Positions 43,295 through 51,664 of a stretch of DNA of 64,000 nucleotides are shown one piece after another. The stretch is from Ruminococcaceae bacterium UBA7080. Lineage in GTDB: Bacteria; Bacillota; Clostridia; Oscillospirales; Acutalibacteraceae. Positions within the stretch are counted from its first letter, which is position 1. Each line of letters starts with the position of its first letter. Below the pieces are notes generated by a model, which saw nothing but the letters and a program-made list of their open reading frames with translations, had not been told where the DNA came from and searched no databases. The DNA is taken from NCBI GenBank assembly GCA_002493595.1, contig DKZG01000011.1, positions 1-64,000 of the forward strand. The letters are read 5' to 3'. The translations under genes were made by a program, and so were the position numbers.

Positions 43295-43403
43295 AACATT
43301 TCCTCCATAATTGAATAGTTTGTAATAGGTTTAAGCCAAATCGGAAGAAAATTTCAATCATTATGAATTTTACTTTCCTTTTCAGTATAAACCGGGTTTA
43401 TAA

Positions 43404-44846
43404 TTAGTACGCTTTACCCCAATAGAGCATTTTTTTAGCAGGTTTGCCGCAGCATACGCAGGTATCGGCTATTTTCTCCTGCTCAAAAGGAATACAGCGT
43501 GAACCAACACCGGTGAGTTCCTTAACCTTATCCTCACACGCCTCATTGCCGCACCACATTGCCTTTACAAAACCGTCACCGTTTTCTTCAAGTGCATTGA
43601 GAATTTCATCAGTAGTTTTGCACTTATAGGTTTTGTTTTCTCTGTTTTCAAGAGCTTTGCTGTAAAGACCGTCACGAACCTCCTGCAGCTTTTGAGGAAT
43701 AACCTCGCCAAGTTGATCAAGTGCAACAATTGTTTTTTCTCTGTTATGACGGGTGACAATTACACACTGGTTGTTTTCGATATCTTTCGGACCGATTTCA
43801 ACTCTAACCGGAACACCTTTCATCTCATATTCGGCAAATTTCCAGCCGGGTGAATTTGCCGAATCGTCAATTTTTGCTCGGCAAATCTTTTTAAGCTCAT
43901 CGGTAATAGCATATGCTTTATCAAGTACACCCTCCTTGTGTTGTGCGATAGGGATAACCATAACCTGTATCGGTGCAACAGCGGGAGGCAGAACCAGACC
44001 GTTATCGTCACCGTGAGTCATAATGATGGCTCCGATGAGTCTTGTTGTCATGCCCCATGACGTTTGGTGCGGGTAGGTGAGTTTGTTTTCCTTATTCGAA
44101 TACTGAATGTCAAATGCCTTTGCAAAGCCGTCGCCAAAATAATGGCTTGTGCCTGCCTGCAGAGCTTTGCCGTCATGCATGAGTGCTTCAATACAGTATG
44201 TGCGTTCAGCGCCGGCAAATTTGTCACTTTCCGTTTTTTGACCCTGAACAACAGGCATTGCAAGATATTCCTGACAGAATGATGTATATACATTGAGCAT
44301 TTTTTCAGTCTCTTCTATAGCTTCATCAGCGGTTGCGTGAAGCGTGTGTCCTTCCTGCCACAGAAATTCTCGTGAACGAAGGAAAGGTCTTGTGGTTTTT
44401 TCCCAGCGTACAACAGATACCCATTGGTTATAAAGTTTAGGCAAATCCCTGTGGGAGTGAACTATATCCTTAAAATGCTCACAAAATAATGTTTCTGATG
44501 TGGGGCGCACACAAAGGCGTTCTTCAAGCTTTTCACTGCCGCCATAGGTGACCCATGCACATTCGGGTGCAAAGCCTTCAACGTGATCGGCTTCTTTCTG
44601 AAGCAGGCTTTCAGGTATAAACATAGGCATATTAACGTTTTCGTGACCGGTTTCCTTAAACATACCGTCCAGAATTTTTTGTATGTTTTCCCATATAGCA
44701 TAACCATATGGGCGTATAACCATACAGCCTTTAACACTTGTGTAGGATACAAGCTCAGCTTTTTTGCATACGTCTGTATACCATTTTGCAAAATCCTCAT
44801 CCATTGAGGTGATGGAGTCAACCATCTTTTTTTGGTCCTTTGCCAT
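43404..44846 (-). CDS. proS: prolyl-tRNA synthetase (short, archaeal/eukaryotic-type)
   Basis: A 480-residue class II synthetase of the ProS type 3 group, without the large editing insertion found in the E. coli type. Motif 2 is around RDLPKLYNQWVSVVRWEKTT and RPFLRSREFLWQEGHT, motif 3 around LIGAIIMTHGDDNGLVLPP. The C-terminal domain has cysteines (CGNEAC and CVCCGK) that can hold zinc, and ends in the usual aromatic-basic LYWGKAY. It charges tRNA-Pro. I saw no T-box leader in the upstream region. AAGGAG precedes the ATG. Confidence 0.95.
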   Translation of the reverse strand: MAKDQKKMVDSITSMDEDFAKWYTDVCKKAELVSYTSVKGCMVIRPYGYAIWENIQKILDGMFKETGHENVNMPMFIPESLLQKEADHVEGFAPECAWVTYGGSEKLEERLCVRPTSETLFCEHFKDIVHSHRDLPKLYNQWVSVVRWEKTTRPFLRSREFLWQEGHTLHATADEAIEETEKMLNVYTSFCQEYLAMPVVQGQKTESDKFAGAERTYCIEALMHDGKALQAGTSHYFGDGFAKAFDIQYSNKENKLTYPHQTSWGMTTRLIGAIIMTHGDDNGLVLPPAVAPIQVMVIPIAQHKEGVLDKAYAITDELKKICRAKIDDSANSPGWKFAEYEMKGVPVRVEIGPKDIENNQCVIVTRHNREKTIVALDQLGEVIPQKLQEVRDGLYSKALENRENKTYKCKTTDEILNALEENGDGFVKAMWCGNEACEDKVKELTGVGSRCIPFEQEKIADTCVCCGKPAKKMLYWGKAY

Positions 44847-44893
44847 TTTTGAACTCCTTGTTTATAATAAAATGTTGTATTTATTCAAATGAT

Positions 44894-44922
44894 ATTATAA
44901 ACGAATTATTTAAATATGTAAA
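44894..44922 (-). promoter_or_regulatory. promoter of proS
   Basis: On the minus strand TTTACA, a 17-base spacer and TATAAT, about 48 bases before the ATG. The leader is too short for a T-box riboswitch. Confidence 0.7.
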
Positions 44923-45080
44923 TATGTATTTCTGTTAAAATAAGGTATATTTTAATATTGCATTTGTTTGTGCTTATACAGTTGTACAGTTTATTTAGAA
45001 GAAGCATATAAATTTTTAGTTACCTTTACAATCAGTAATAAACAATCACAACATTTTGTATAAATTTAATTTAATTTTTC

Positions 45081-45109
45081 TTGAAAAGAAGAACGCTTTG
45101 TAGTATAAT
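45081..45109 (+). promoter_or_regulatory. promoter of the ATP synthase operon
   Basis: TTGAAA, a 17-base spacer and TATAAT, giving a start near 45116 and a very short leader containing GGGGGGTGA. The stretch 44923-45080 between the divergent promoters is AT-rich without a gene. Confidence 0.75.
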
Positions 45110-45130
45110 AACTATAATTTCAAATGGGGG

Positions 45131-45922
45131 GTGAATGCGACGTTCAATCAGATAATGATGCAGCTTGATTTGCAGCATGAATTAAGTGAGCAGTTAGAGC
45201 TTAAAGAGGTGTTCAGCTTTAATATCGGCAATATAAAATTTGGTTTTGATGAATCCACTGTGGTGTCATGGATTATTATGGCGGCACTGACCGTTTTGGC
45301 AATAATTCTTACAAGAAATTTTAAGGTTACCGGTGAGATTTCCAAGCGGCAGCAGCTTATGGAAATGCTTTATGAAAAGTCTGAAAATTTCTTTAAGGGT
45401 ATGCTTGGTGAAAAGGTTGAAAAATTTATACCATGGCTAATGAGCGTGGCATTGTTTATAGGAACATCAAATATAATCGGTATTTTTGGTTTTAAGCCGC
45501 CGACTAAAAGTATGCAGGCTGCCGGTGCAATGGCAATCACATCCATTATTATTGTTGAGTATGCAGCATTTAAAGATAAGGGCTTTGCCGGAAGAATAAA
45601 AGCTTTTGCCAAGCCTGTATTTATAGTAGCGCCTATAAATGTTCTTGATGTATTTACTAAGCCATTATCACTTTGTATGCGACTTTTCGGTAATATTGTT
45701 GCGGCATTTACCATTATGGAGCTGATCAAAGCTGTTGTTCCATGGGTGCTTCCTGTGGTATTCAGCCTTTATTTTGATATATTTGACGGCCTTTTGCAGG
45801 CATATATATTTGTCTTTTTAACAGCTATTTATCTGCAGGAGGCAGTTGAGGAGGAAGAGCCCTCCGGCAAAAAGCGCAAAAAGCGCAGGTGGTATAAAAA
45901 GCATAAGGCACAGGCTCACTAA
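45131..45922 (+). CDS. atpB: ATP synthase subunit a
   Basis: A 263-residue membrane subunit that forms the ion half-channels of Fo. The essential Arg is in LCMRLFGNIVAAF (about residue 184), and a late helix ends in IYLQEAVEEEE. The start is uncertain: GTG 45131 touches the ribosome-like GGGGG, while in-frame ATGs at 45155 and 45158 lack a close site. The C-terminal 20 residues are a very basic extension (KKRKKRRWYKKHKAQAH) that I do not expect in the family. No atpI or atpZ precedes it. Confidence 0.9.
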   Translation: MNATFNQIMMQLDLQHELSEQLELKEVFSFNIGNIKFGFDESTVVSWIIMAALTVLAIILTRNFKVTGEISKRQQLMEMLYEKSENFFKGMLGEKVEKFIPWLMSVALFIGTSNIIGIFGFKPPTKSMQAAGAMAITSIIIVEYAAFKDKGFAGRIKAFAKPVFIVAPINVLDVFTKPLSLCMRLFGNIVAAFTIMELIKAVVPWVLPVVFSLYFDIFDGLLQAYIFVFLTAIYLQEAVEEEEPSGKKRKKRRWYKKHKAQAH

Positions 45923-45973
45923 GCTCTGCATTATGCTGATATAAATAATTGTTATTAATAAGGAGAAAGAATT

Positions 45974-46201
45974 ATGACAGGTTCAATTATTGCAATCGGT
46001 GCAGCTATTGCACTTTTATGCGGACTCGGTGCCGGTATCGGTATTGGTATCGCAACCGGAAAGGCAGTTGACGCTATTGCTCGTCAGCCTGAGGCAGCAG
46101 GTCAGATACGTACCACACTTATTCTCGGCGGTGCACTTTCAGAGGCAACTGCAATTTATGGTCTTATCGGTTGTATTCTTATAATTTTGTTGGTAAAATA
46201 A
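45974..46201 (+). CDS. atpE: ATP synthase subunit c
   Basis: A 75-residue hairpin of two helices, the rotor-ring unit. Helix 1 carries glycine spacing (GLGAGIGIGIATG), the polar loop is RQPE (37-40), and the ion-binding carboxylate is Glu57 in ALSEATAIYG. Compared with the sodium-binding ring of Ilyobacter, the Gln of helix 1 is Ile24 and the Ser after Glu is Ala58, so proton coupling is more likely. AAGGAG precedes the ATG. Confidence 0.95.
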   Translation: MTGSIIAIGAAIALLCGLGAGIGIGIATGKAVDAIARQPEAAGQIRTTLILGGALSEATAIYGLIGCILIILLVK

Positions 46202-46241
46202 GTCTCAATTCAAGTGAATTCAATGAAAGGAAATACAGTTA

Positions 46242-46727
46242 ATGTTAAAATTTGACTGGAATATTCTTTGGACAATTATCAATCTGGTTATCTTTTTTCT
46301 GCTTATGAAAAGGTTTCTGTTTAAGCCGATTAGGGTAACACTTGATAAGAGAAAAGAGTTAATTGATAATCAATTTAAAGCTGCTGACGATGCACAAAAG
46401 CAGGCAGATAATCTCAAGGCTCAGTATGAGGGTCAGCTTGAAGGTGTTGAAGAAGCTAAAAAGCAGATGCTTGATGATGCAAGATTAGATGCGAAATCAG
46501 AATATGATAAGATTGTTAATCGTGCACAAACCGATGCAGATAAAATTAAGGCAGATGCAAAAAGAAATGCAGAGCTTGAAACGGAAAAAGCAAGGCGCTC
46601 TGTAAAAGAAGAGCTTGCGGTTTTGGCTATGGAGACTGCCGAGAAGGTTGTAGGTGAACGTGCATCTGCAGAGCTTGATAGGCAGCTTTATGATAAATTT
46701 TTAAATGAAAGCAGTGACGAATCATGA
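46242..46727 (+). CDS. atpF: ATP synthase subunit b
   Basis: A 161-residue peripheral stalk subunit: one N-terminal membrane helix (about 8-26, ILWTIINLVIFFLLMKRFLF), then a long charged coiled coil with Ala/Glu/Lys/Gln heptads, and the C-terminal delta-binding part. It links Fo to the delta domain. The stop overlaps the next start by four bases (ATGA), so it is translationally coupled to the delta-alpha fusion. Confidence 0.93.
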   Translation: MLKFDWNILWTIINLVIFFLLMKRFLFKPIRVTLDKRKELIDNQFKAADDAQKQADNLKAQYEGQLEGVEEAKKQMLDDARLDAKSEYDKIVNRAQTDADKIKADAKRNAELETEKARRSVKEELAVLAMETAEKVVGERASAELDRQLYDKFLNESSDES

Positions 46728-48742
46728 TTGATAATATAGATACTTATCTTGACTCGCTGCTTCATTCACAGGTAAGTGTGTCAGGACTTGAAGAAGCTTT
46801 AAGACTTATTGCCTCTTCGGATGAACTTATGCAAATACTCGATAATCCAAATATATCTGCCGGAGAAAAGAGCAGTGTTGTTGATGAGCTTTTTTCACCC
46901 TCTGTGAGGGAGTTTATAAAAAAGCTTGCTCTTGCGTGCCATGTATCTGATTTATCTGATATAACCGAGGCTTTTATAAAAGAGCTTGATAAAAAGAATA
47001 ATATTGCCGATGCTGCAGTATACTGTGTGACTCCGCCTGATGAGGCGCAGCTTGAAGGTATAAAAGAGTTTATCTGCAAAAAAGAAAATGCGGCATCTGC
47101 AAATGTTAAGATTATTAACGATGAAAGTCTGATTGGCGGATTTATTATAAGCATTGGTAATAAGGAATATGATTTCAGTCTTAAAACCAAGCTGAAAAAT
47201 ATAAAAGAAAAGGTTATGAACACCGCCCGCGAAAGCAGTGTTGACAATGAATCCGTAATTGCAACGCTTAGGCGTGATGTTAAAGATTTTGAACAGCGAA
47301 TTGACTGTGATGAAATAGGAACAGTTGTAAAAATAGGTGACAGTATTGCAACCGTACACGGTCTCGACCATGCAATGTACGGTGAGATTGTTGTGTTTGA
47401 AAACGGCGTAAAAGGCATGGTACAGGATATCAAGAGACATCAGATCGGCATTATTCTTTTTGGCAGTGATGTTGGTATTCACCAGGGTACAAGAGTAAAA
47501 CGTACGCATAAAAAGGCCGGTGTGCCGGTAGGCAGCGGCTTTATCGGCAGAATTGTAAATGCTCTTGGTGAGCCGATTGACGGCAAAGGTGATATTGATG
47601 CAGAGAGTTATCGACCGGTTGAGCAGAAGGCTCCGTCGGTAGTTGAGCGAAAAAGTGTGGATACTCCGATGGCTACAGGTATTCTTTCCATTGATTCAAT
47701 GTTCCCGATAGGACGAGGTCAAAGAGAGCTGATTATCGGTGACAGGCAGACAGGTAAAACTTCGATAGCTCTTGATACGATTATTAACCAGAAGGGCAAA
47801 GATGTTATTTGTATTTACAATGCTATCGGTCAAAAAGCATCCAGTGTTGCCAAACTTGTACACACGCTTGAAAAGGCAGGGGCAATGGATTACACAATTG
47901 TTGTTTGCTCAACAGCATCCGATCCGGCATCTCTTCAGTATCTTTCACCCTATTCAGCCACAGCTATGGCTGAGCATTTTATGTATCAGGGTAAAGATTG
48001 CCTTATTGTATATGATGATTTGAGCAAACACGCTGTTGCTTATCGTGCATTATCTCTTTTATTAGAAAGAAGTCCGGGTCGTGAAGCGTATCCCGGTGAT
48101 GTATTCTATCTGCACTCACGCCTGCTCGAACGCTCAAGCAAACTCAGCGATGAGTTGGGCGGTGGTTCAATTACCGCTTTGCCTATTATTGAAACCCAAG
48201 CAGGTGATGTTTCGGCATATATTCCTACAAATGTTATATCCATCACTGACGGTCAGATTTTTCTTGAAAGTGATTTGTTCTTCAGTGGTATGCGTCCGGC
48301 AGTTAATGTCGGATTATCCGTATCCCGTGTGGGAGGTGCGGCGCAGACAAAGGCAATGAAAAAAGCTGCCGGTTCTCTTAGAATCGATTTGGCACAGTAC
48401 AGAGAGATGGAAGTGTTTACCCAGTTTTCTTCTGATCTTGATGAGGAGACAAAGGCGGGTCTTGTTTACGGCAAAGGTCTGATGGAATTGCTCAAACAGC
48501 CGCTTGGCAGACCGCTTTCGTTGTCTGATATGGTTGTTACGCTTGTTGCAGCCACCGGTAAAAAGTTTGTTGATGTGCCGGTAAATGAAATAAAAGCATA
48601 TCAGATGAATATGCTCGATTATATAAAAACGAATTATTCACAAATTATCCGTTCAATTGAAGGGGAGAAAGATTTTGATAATTCCCTCAGAGAACAGATT
48701 TTAAATGCAGCAGATAATTTTAAGAAGGTAAATAATGGCTAA
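46724..48742 (+). CDS. atpA: ATP synthase delta-alpha fusion protein
   Basis: A single 672-codon frame with two complete subunits. Residues 1-164 are delta: DTYLDSLLHSQ, PNISAGEKSSVVDELF and SLIGGFIISIGNKEYDFSLK, ending where free delta normally ends. Residues about 165-672 are alpha: GTVVKIGDSIATVHGL, Walker A GDRQTGKTS (about 340), VYDDLSKHAVAYR and the Arg finger in SVSRVGGAAQTKAMKK (about 535). From Met165 alpha would have 508 residues, a normal length. Only the stop and intergenic gap are missing. Met165 has AAAAGG just two bases upstream, so internal initiation is possible but weak. Free F1 needs three alpha and one delta, which a strict fusion would not give. atpG overlaps by 8 bases. 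Confidence 0.92.
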   Translation: MIDNIDTYLDSLLHSQVSVSGLEEALRLIASSDELMQILDNPNISAGEKSSVVDELFSPSVREFIKKLALACHVSDLSDITEAFIKELDKKNNIADAAVYCVTPPDEAQLEGIKEFICKKENAASANVKIINDESLIGGFIISIGNKEYDFSLKTKLKNIKEKVMNTARESSVDNESVIATLRRDVKDFEQRIDCDEIGTVVKIGDSIATVHGLDHAMYGEIVVFENGVKGMVQDIKRHQIGIILFGSDVGIHQGTRVKRTHKKAGVPVGSGFIGRIVNALGEPIDGKGDIDAESYRPVEQKAPSVVERKSVDTPMATGILSIDSMFPIGRGQRELIIGDRQTGKTSIALDTIINQKGKDVICIYNAIGQKASSVAKLVHTLEKAGAMDYTIVVCSTASDPASLQYLSPYSATAMAEHFMYQGKDCLIVYDDLSKHAVAYRALSLLLERSPGREAYPGDVFYLHSRLLERSSKLSDELGGGSITALPIIETQAGDVSAYIPTNVISITDGQIFLESDLFFSGMRPAVNVGLSVSRVGGAAQTKAMKKAAGSLRIDLAQYREMEVFTQFSSDLDEETKAGLVYGKGLMELLKQPLGRPLSLSDMVVTLVAATGKKFVDVPVNEIKAYQMNMLDYIKTNYSQIIRSIEGEKDFDNSLREQILNAADNFKKVNNG

Positions 48743-49619
48743 TTCACGAGAAATTCAGGCCAGAATGAAGTCGATTAAGGATACAATGAAAATCACGAAT
48801 GCAATGTGTATGATATCCTCGTCAAAACTTCAAAAGGCAAGACGTGACCTGAAAAATACAGAGCCTTATTTCTACGAAATTCAGGAGTCCCTTTCAAAAA
48901 TTCTTGATTTGTCACCCGATACGGGAAACAGATTTTTTGACAAGCGAGAATTTATTCCTAAAAAAGAACGCAAGCAGGGCTATATTGTTGTTACTGCCGA
49001 TAAGGGTATGGCAGGCGCCTATAATCACAATGTGATTAAAATTGCCGAGAAAGAAGCTTTGTCAGATAATAAGAATATGCTTTTTATTGTCGGTCAGGTT
49101 GGTCGAAGATATTTTGAAAAAAAGAATATTCCCGTTGATACCGATTTTCAGTATACTGCACAAAACCCTAATGTTAACAGAGCAAGGGCTATCAGTGAAA
49201 GAGTTGTTGATTTGTTTTGCAGGGATGAGTTGGATGAGGTGTATATTGTATATACCAGAATGGTGAATTCTGTTACATTTCAAGCTGAAATACAACAGCT
49301 TTTGCCGCTTAAGCGAAAAAAGCTTGTAACAGATAAGGAGAATAATTATCAGCGTTTCTTTTTTGAACCGGATATGGATACCGTGTTTCAGCATATTGTG
49401 CCGAATTATATTGCCGGCTATGTGTATGGTGCTCTTGTTGAATCTTATTGCTCTGAGCATAATGCCCGTATGATGGCCATGCAAACTGCTACAGATGCAG
49501 CTAAAGATATGCTTAAAGAGCTCGGTATCGAATATAACCGTGCGCGTCAGGCCGCCATAACACAGGAAATAACAGAAGTTATTGCCGGCTCAAAAGCGCA
49601 GAAAAACAAAACAGTATAG
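48735..49619 (+). CDS. atpG: ATP synthase subunit gamma
   Basis: A 294-residue central-shaft subunit. The N-terminal helix has REIQARMKSIKDTMKITNAM, the middle domain VVTADKGMAGAYNHNV, and the C-terminal helix SEHNARMMAMQTATDAAKDM followed by YNRARQAAITQEITEVIAG. It turns inside the alpha-beta ring. It overlaps the preceding gene by eight bases and ends at the ribosome site of atpD. Confidence 0.95.
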   Translation: MANSREIQARMKSIKDTMKITNAMCMISSSKLQKARRDLKNTEPYFYEIQESLSKILDLSPDTGNRFFDKREFIPKKERKQGYIVVTADKGMAGAYNHNVIKIAEKEALSDNKNMLFIVGQVGRRYFEKKNIPVDTDFQYTAQNPNVNRARAISERVVDLFCRDELDEVYIVYTRMVNSVTFQAEIQQLLPLKRKKLVTDKENNYQRFFFEPDMDTVFQHIVPNYIAGYVYGALVESYCSEHNARMMAMQTATDAAKDMLKELGIEYNRARQAAITQEITEVIAGSKAQKNKTV

Positions 49620-49635
49620 GAGGTGTCCTTTGATT

Positions 49636-51024
49636 ATGAATATTGGTAAAATCAAACAGGTTATGGGTCCTGTTGTTGATGTTGAATTTGAACATGAATT
49701 ACCTAAAATTAAGGACGCTCTTGAAGTTCGTGTTGATGGTGACAGACTTGTTATGGAGGTCAGCCAGCATATTGGCAATAACAGTGTAAGATGTATCATG
49801 CTTGCGGCATCCGAAGGGCTTTGCAAGGATATGGACGTTCTCGCAACCGGTGATTCAATTAAGGTTCCTGTAGGTGAAAAAACACTTGGCAGGCTTTTTA
49901 ACGTTGTGGGTGACGCAATTGACGGCAAGGGCAGTCTTGACAGTGAAGAGCATTGGGCAATTCACAGAGCGGCACCGTCTTTTGAGCAACAGGCATCCGA
50001 GGTTGAAATACTTGAAACCGGTATTAAGGTTATCGACCTTTTAACACCTTATCAAAAAGGCGGAAAAATCGGTCTTTTCGGTGGTGCCGGTGTGGGTAAA
50101 ACCGTACTGATTCAGGAGCTGATTACAAATGTTGCCACACAACACGGCGGCTACTCCATTTTTACCGGTGTAGGTGAGAGAAGCCGTGAAGGCAATGACC
50201 TGTGGAAAGAGATGGGTGAGTCAGGCGTACTGGAAAAGACAGCGCTTGTGTTTGGTCAGATGAATGAACCGCCGGGAGCACGTATGCGTGTTGCCGAGAC
50301 GGGACTGACCATGGCAGAATATTTTCGCGATGTGCAAAATCAGGATGTACTGTTGTTTATTGATAATATATTTCGATTTGTTCAGGCAGGTTCGGAGGTT
50401 TCTGCACTTCTCGGCAGAATGCCGTCAGCCGTAGGCTACCAGCCAACACTTGCAACCGATGTCGGTGAGCTTCAGGAGCGTATTGCATCTACTAAAAACG
50501 GTTCCATTACATCTGTTCAGGCGGTATATGTGCCTGCTGATGATTTGACCGATCCGGCACCGGCTACTACTTTTGCCCATCTTGATGCCACAACTGTCCT
50601 TTCGCGAAAGATTGTTGAAAAGGGTATTTATCCTGCTGTTGACCCATTGGAATCAAATTCGAGAATTCTTGAAGCGGATGTTGTAGGACAGGAGCATTAT
50701 GATGTTGCCCGTAAGGTTCAGGCATATTTGCAGAAATATAAAGAACTTCAGGATATTATTGCCATTCTCGGTATGGAGGAACTTTCGGATGAAGATAAGC
50801 TGACGGTTTACCGTGCAAGAAAGATTGAAAAATTCCTTTCGCAGCCTTTCCATGTAGCTGAAGCGTTTACCGGATTAAAGGGTGTATATGTACCTGTAAA
50901 AGAGGCTGTTAAAGGCTTTAAGGCAATTGTTGACGGTGATGTTGATGATATACCCGAAATGGCATTTTTTAATACGGGAACAATTGACGATGTTCTCAGA
51001 AATGCCGAAAAAATGTCAAAATAA
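49636..51024 (+). CDS. atpD: ATP synthase subunit beta
   Basis: A 462-residue catalytic subunit. It begins IGKIKQVMGPVVDVEFE, has Walker A GGAGVGKTV (about 155), the segment GERSREGNDLW with the catalytic Glu, Walker B LLFIDNIFRF, and ALLGRMPSAVGYQPTLATD. It makes ATP from ADP and phosphate. I chose ATG 49636 after GGAGGTG. A TTG at 49630 is an alternative that adds two residues. The longer frame start at 49582 lies inside atpG. Confidence 0.95.
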   Translation: MNIGKIKQVMGPVVDVEFEHELPKIKDALEVRVDGDRLVMEVSQHIGNNSVRCIMLAASEGLCKDMDVLATGDSIKVPVGEKTLGRLFNVVGDAIDGKGSLDSEEHWAIHRAAPSFEQQASEVEILETGIKVIDLLTPYQKGGKIGLFGGAGVGKTVLIQELITNVATQHGGYSIFTGVGERSREGNDLWKEMGESGVLEKTALVFGQMNEPPGARMRVAETGLTMAEYFRDVQNQDVLLFIDNIFRFVQAGSEVSALLGRMPSAVGYQPTLATDVGELQERIASTKNGSITSVQAVYVPADDLTDPAPATTFAHLDATTVLSRKIVEKGIYPAVDPLESNSRILEADVVGQEHYDVARKVQAYLQKYKELQDIIAILGMEELSDEDKLTVYRARKIEKFLSQPFHVAEAFTGLKGVYVPVKEAVKGFKAIVDGDVDDIPEMAFFNTGTIDDVLRNAEKMSK

Positions 51025-51156
51025 GTGTGGAAAAGTCATACTGAACCGATTTTATTTTGAGTTCATTGAATTCCCCTCATACGCTTTATATGGCTACGGT
51101 AAGGTGTTAGGAGTTTTTAATATAATATTGTAGCCGGAAGGGTTACGGGAATTAAG

Positions 51157-51570
51157 ATGAAAACCTTTAATCTGAAAATTATAGCATCGAACAAGATATT
51201 TTTTGACGGTAAGGCACAGTCGCTTATTGTGCCTGATATTGATGGCGGGAGCATGGGCTTTCTTGCCAATCACGAAAACTGTGTAATGCCTGTTGAAAAC
51301 GGTGAGATGAAGATTGTAGATGCAGACGGAAAAAAAATGGAAGCATTTGTAGGCAGCGGTTTTCTTGAATTTCTCGCTAACGAAGCTACTCTGGTATGTA
51401 TTTCTGCAGAGCTTCCGCAGGAGATTGATGAGCGCCGGGCGCAGGAGGCCAAGGAAAGGGCACAGGAGGAGCTTAGAAATAAGCAGTCTCAGCTTGAATA
51501 TTTTCATTCACAGGCAAATCTTGCCCGTGCTATGGAAAGACTTAAAATAAAAAATAAGCATGATATATAG
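51157..51570 (+). CDS. atpC: ATP synthase subunit epsilon
   Basis: A 137-residue subunit: an N-terminal beta sandwich (FNLKIIASNKIFFDGKAQSL, IDGGSMGFLANHEN) and a C-terminal helical pair (ERRAQEAKERAQEELRNKQS onward) that can regulate ATP hydrolysis. It stands 132 bases after atpD, an unusually wide gap in an otherwise overlapping operon. That gap holds imperfect stems (ggctac / gtagcc, about 51090-51135) but no gene. A terminator follows. Confidence 0.93.
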   Translation: MKTFNLKIIASNKIFFDGKAQSLIVPDIDGGSMGFLANHENCVMPVENGEMKIVDADGKKMEAFVGSGFLEFLANEATLVCISAELPQEIDERRAQEAKERAQEELRNKQSQLEYFHSQANLARAMERLKIKNKHDI

Positions 51571-51589
51571 AAAGCAGTTTAATATTGTG

Positions 51590-51625
51590 TGCACCTTTAA
51601 TTTATTTTAAAGGTGCATTTTTTAT
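51590..51625 (+). terminator. terminator of the ATP synthase operon
   Basis: Stem tgcacctttaa / ttaaaggtgca with a 6-base loop and a T-run. Confidence 0.9.
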
Positions 51626-51629
51626 TATA

Positions 51630-51658
51630 TTGAAAAATAGTTGATTAATTGCTATAAT
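51630..51658 (+). promoter_or_regulatory. promoter giving a leaderless methyltransferase transcript
   Basis: TTGAAA, a 17-base spacer and TATAAT at 51653-51658. The transcript should begin at about 51665, the A of the methyltransferase ATG. There is no ribosome site before that ATG. Confidence 0.65.
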
Positions 51659-51664
51659 ATTGCT

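Noticed and set aside
44847..44950. T-box riboswitch upstream of proS
   Set aside because: The promoter lies only about 48 bases before the ATG, leaving no room for the leader structure.
45370..45729. Long antisense frames inside core genes (for example within atpB, the delta-alpha gene and proA)
   Set aside because: They mirror conserved coding sequence, lack ribosome sites and have no recognisable family.
47216..47218. A separate atpA gene starting at Met165 of the fusion
   Set aside because: The ribosome-like AAAAGG is only two bases from the ATG and the frame is open from atpH, so a separate gene cannot be claimed; internal initiation is kept as a hypothesis.
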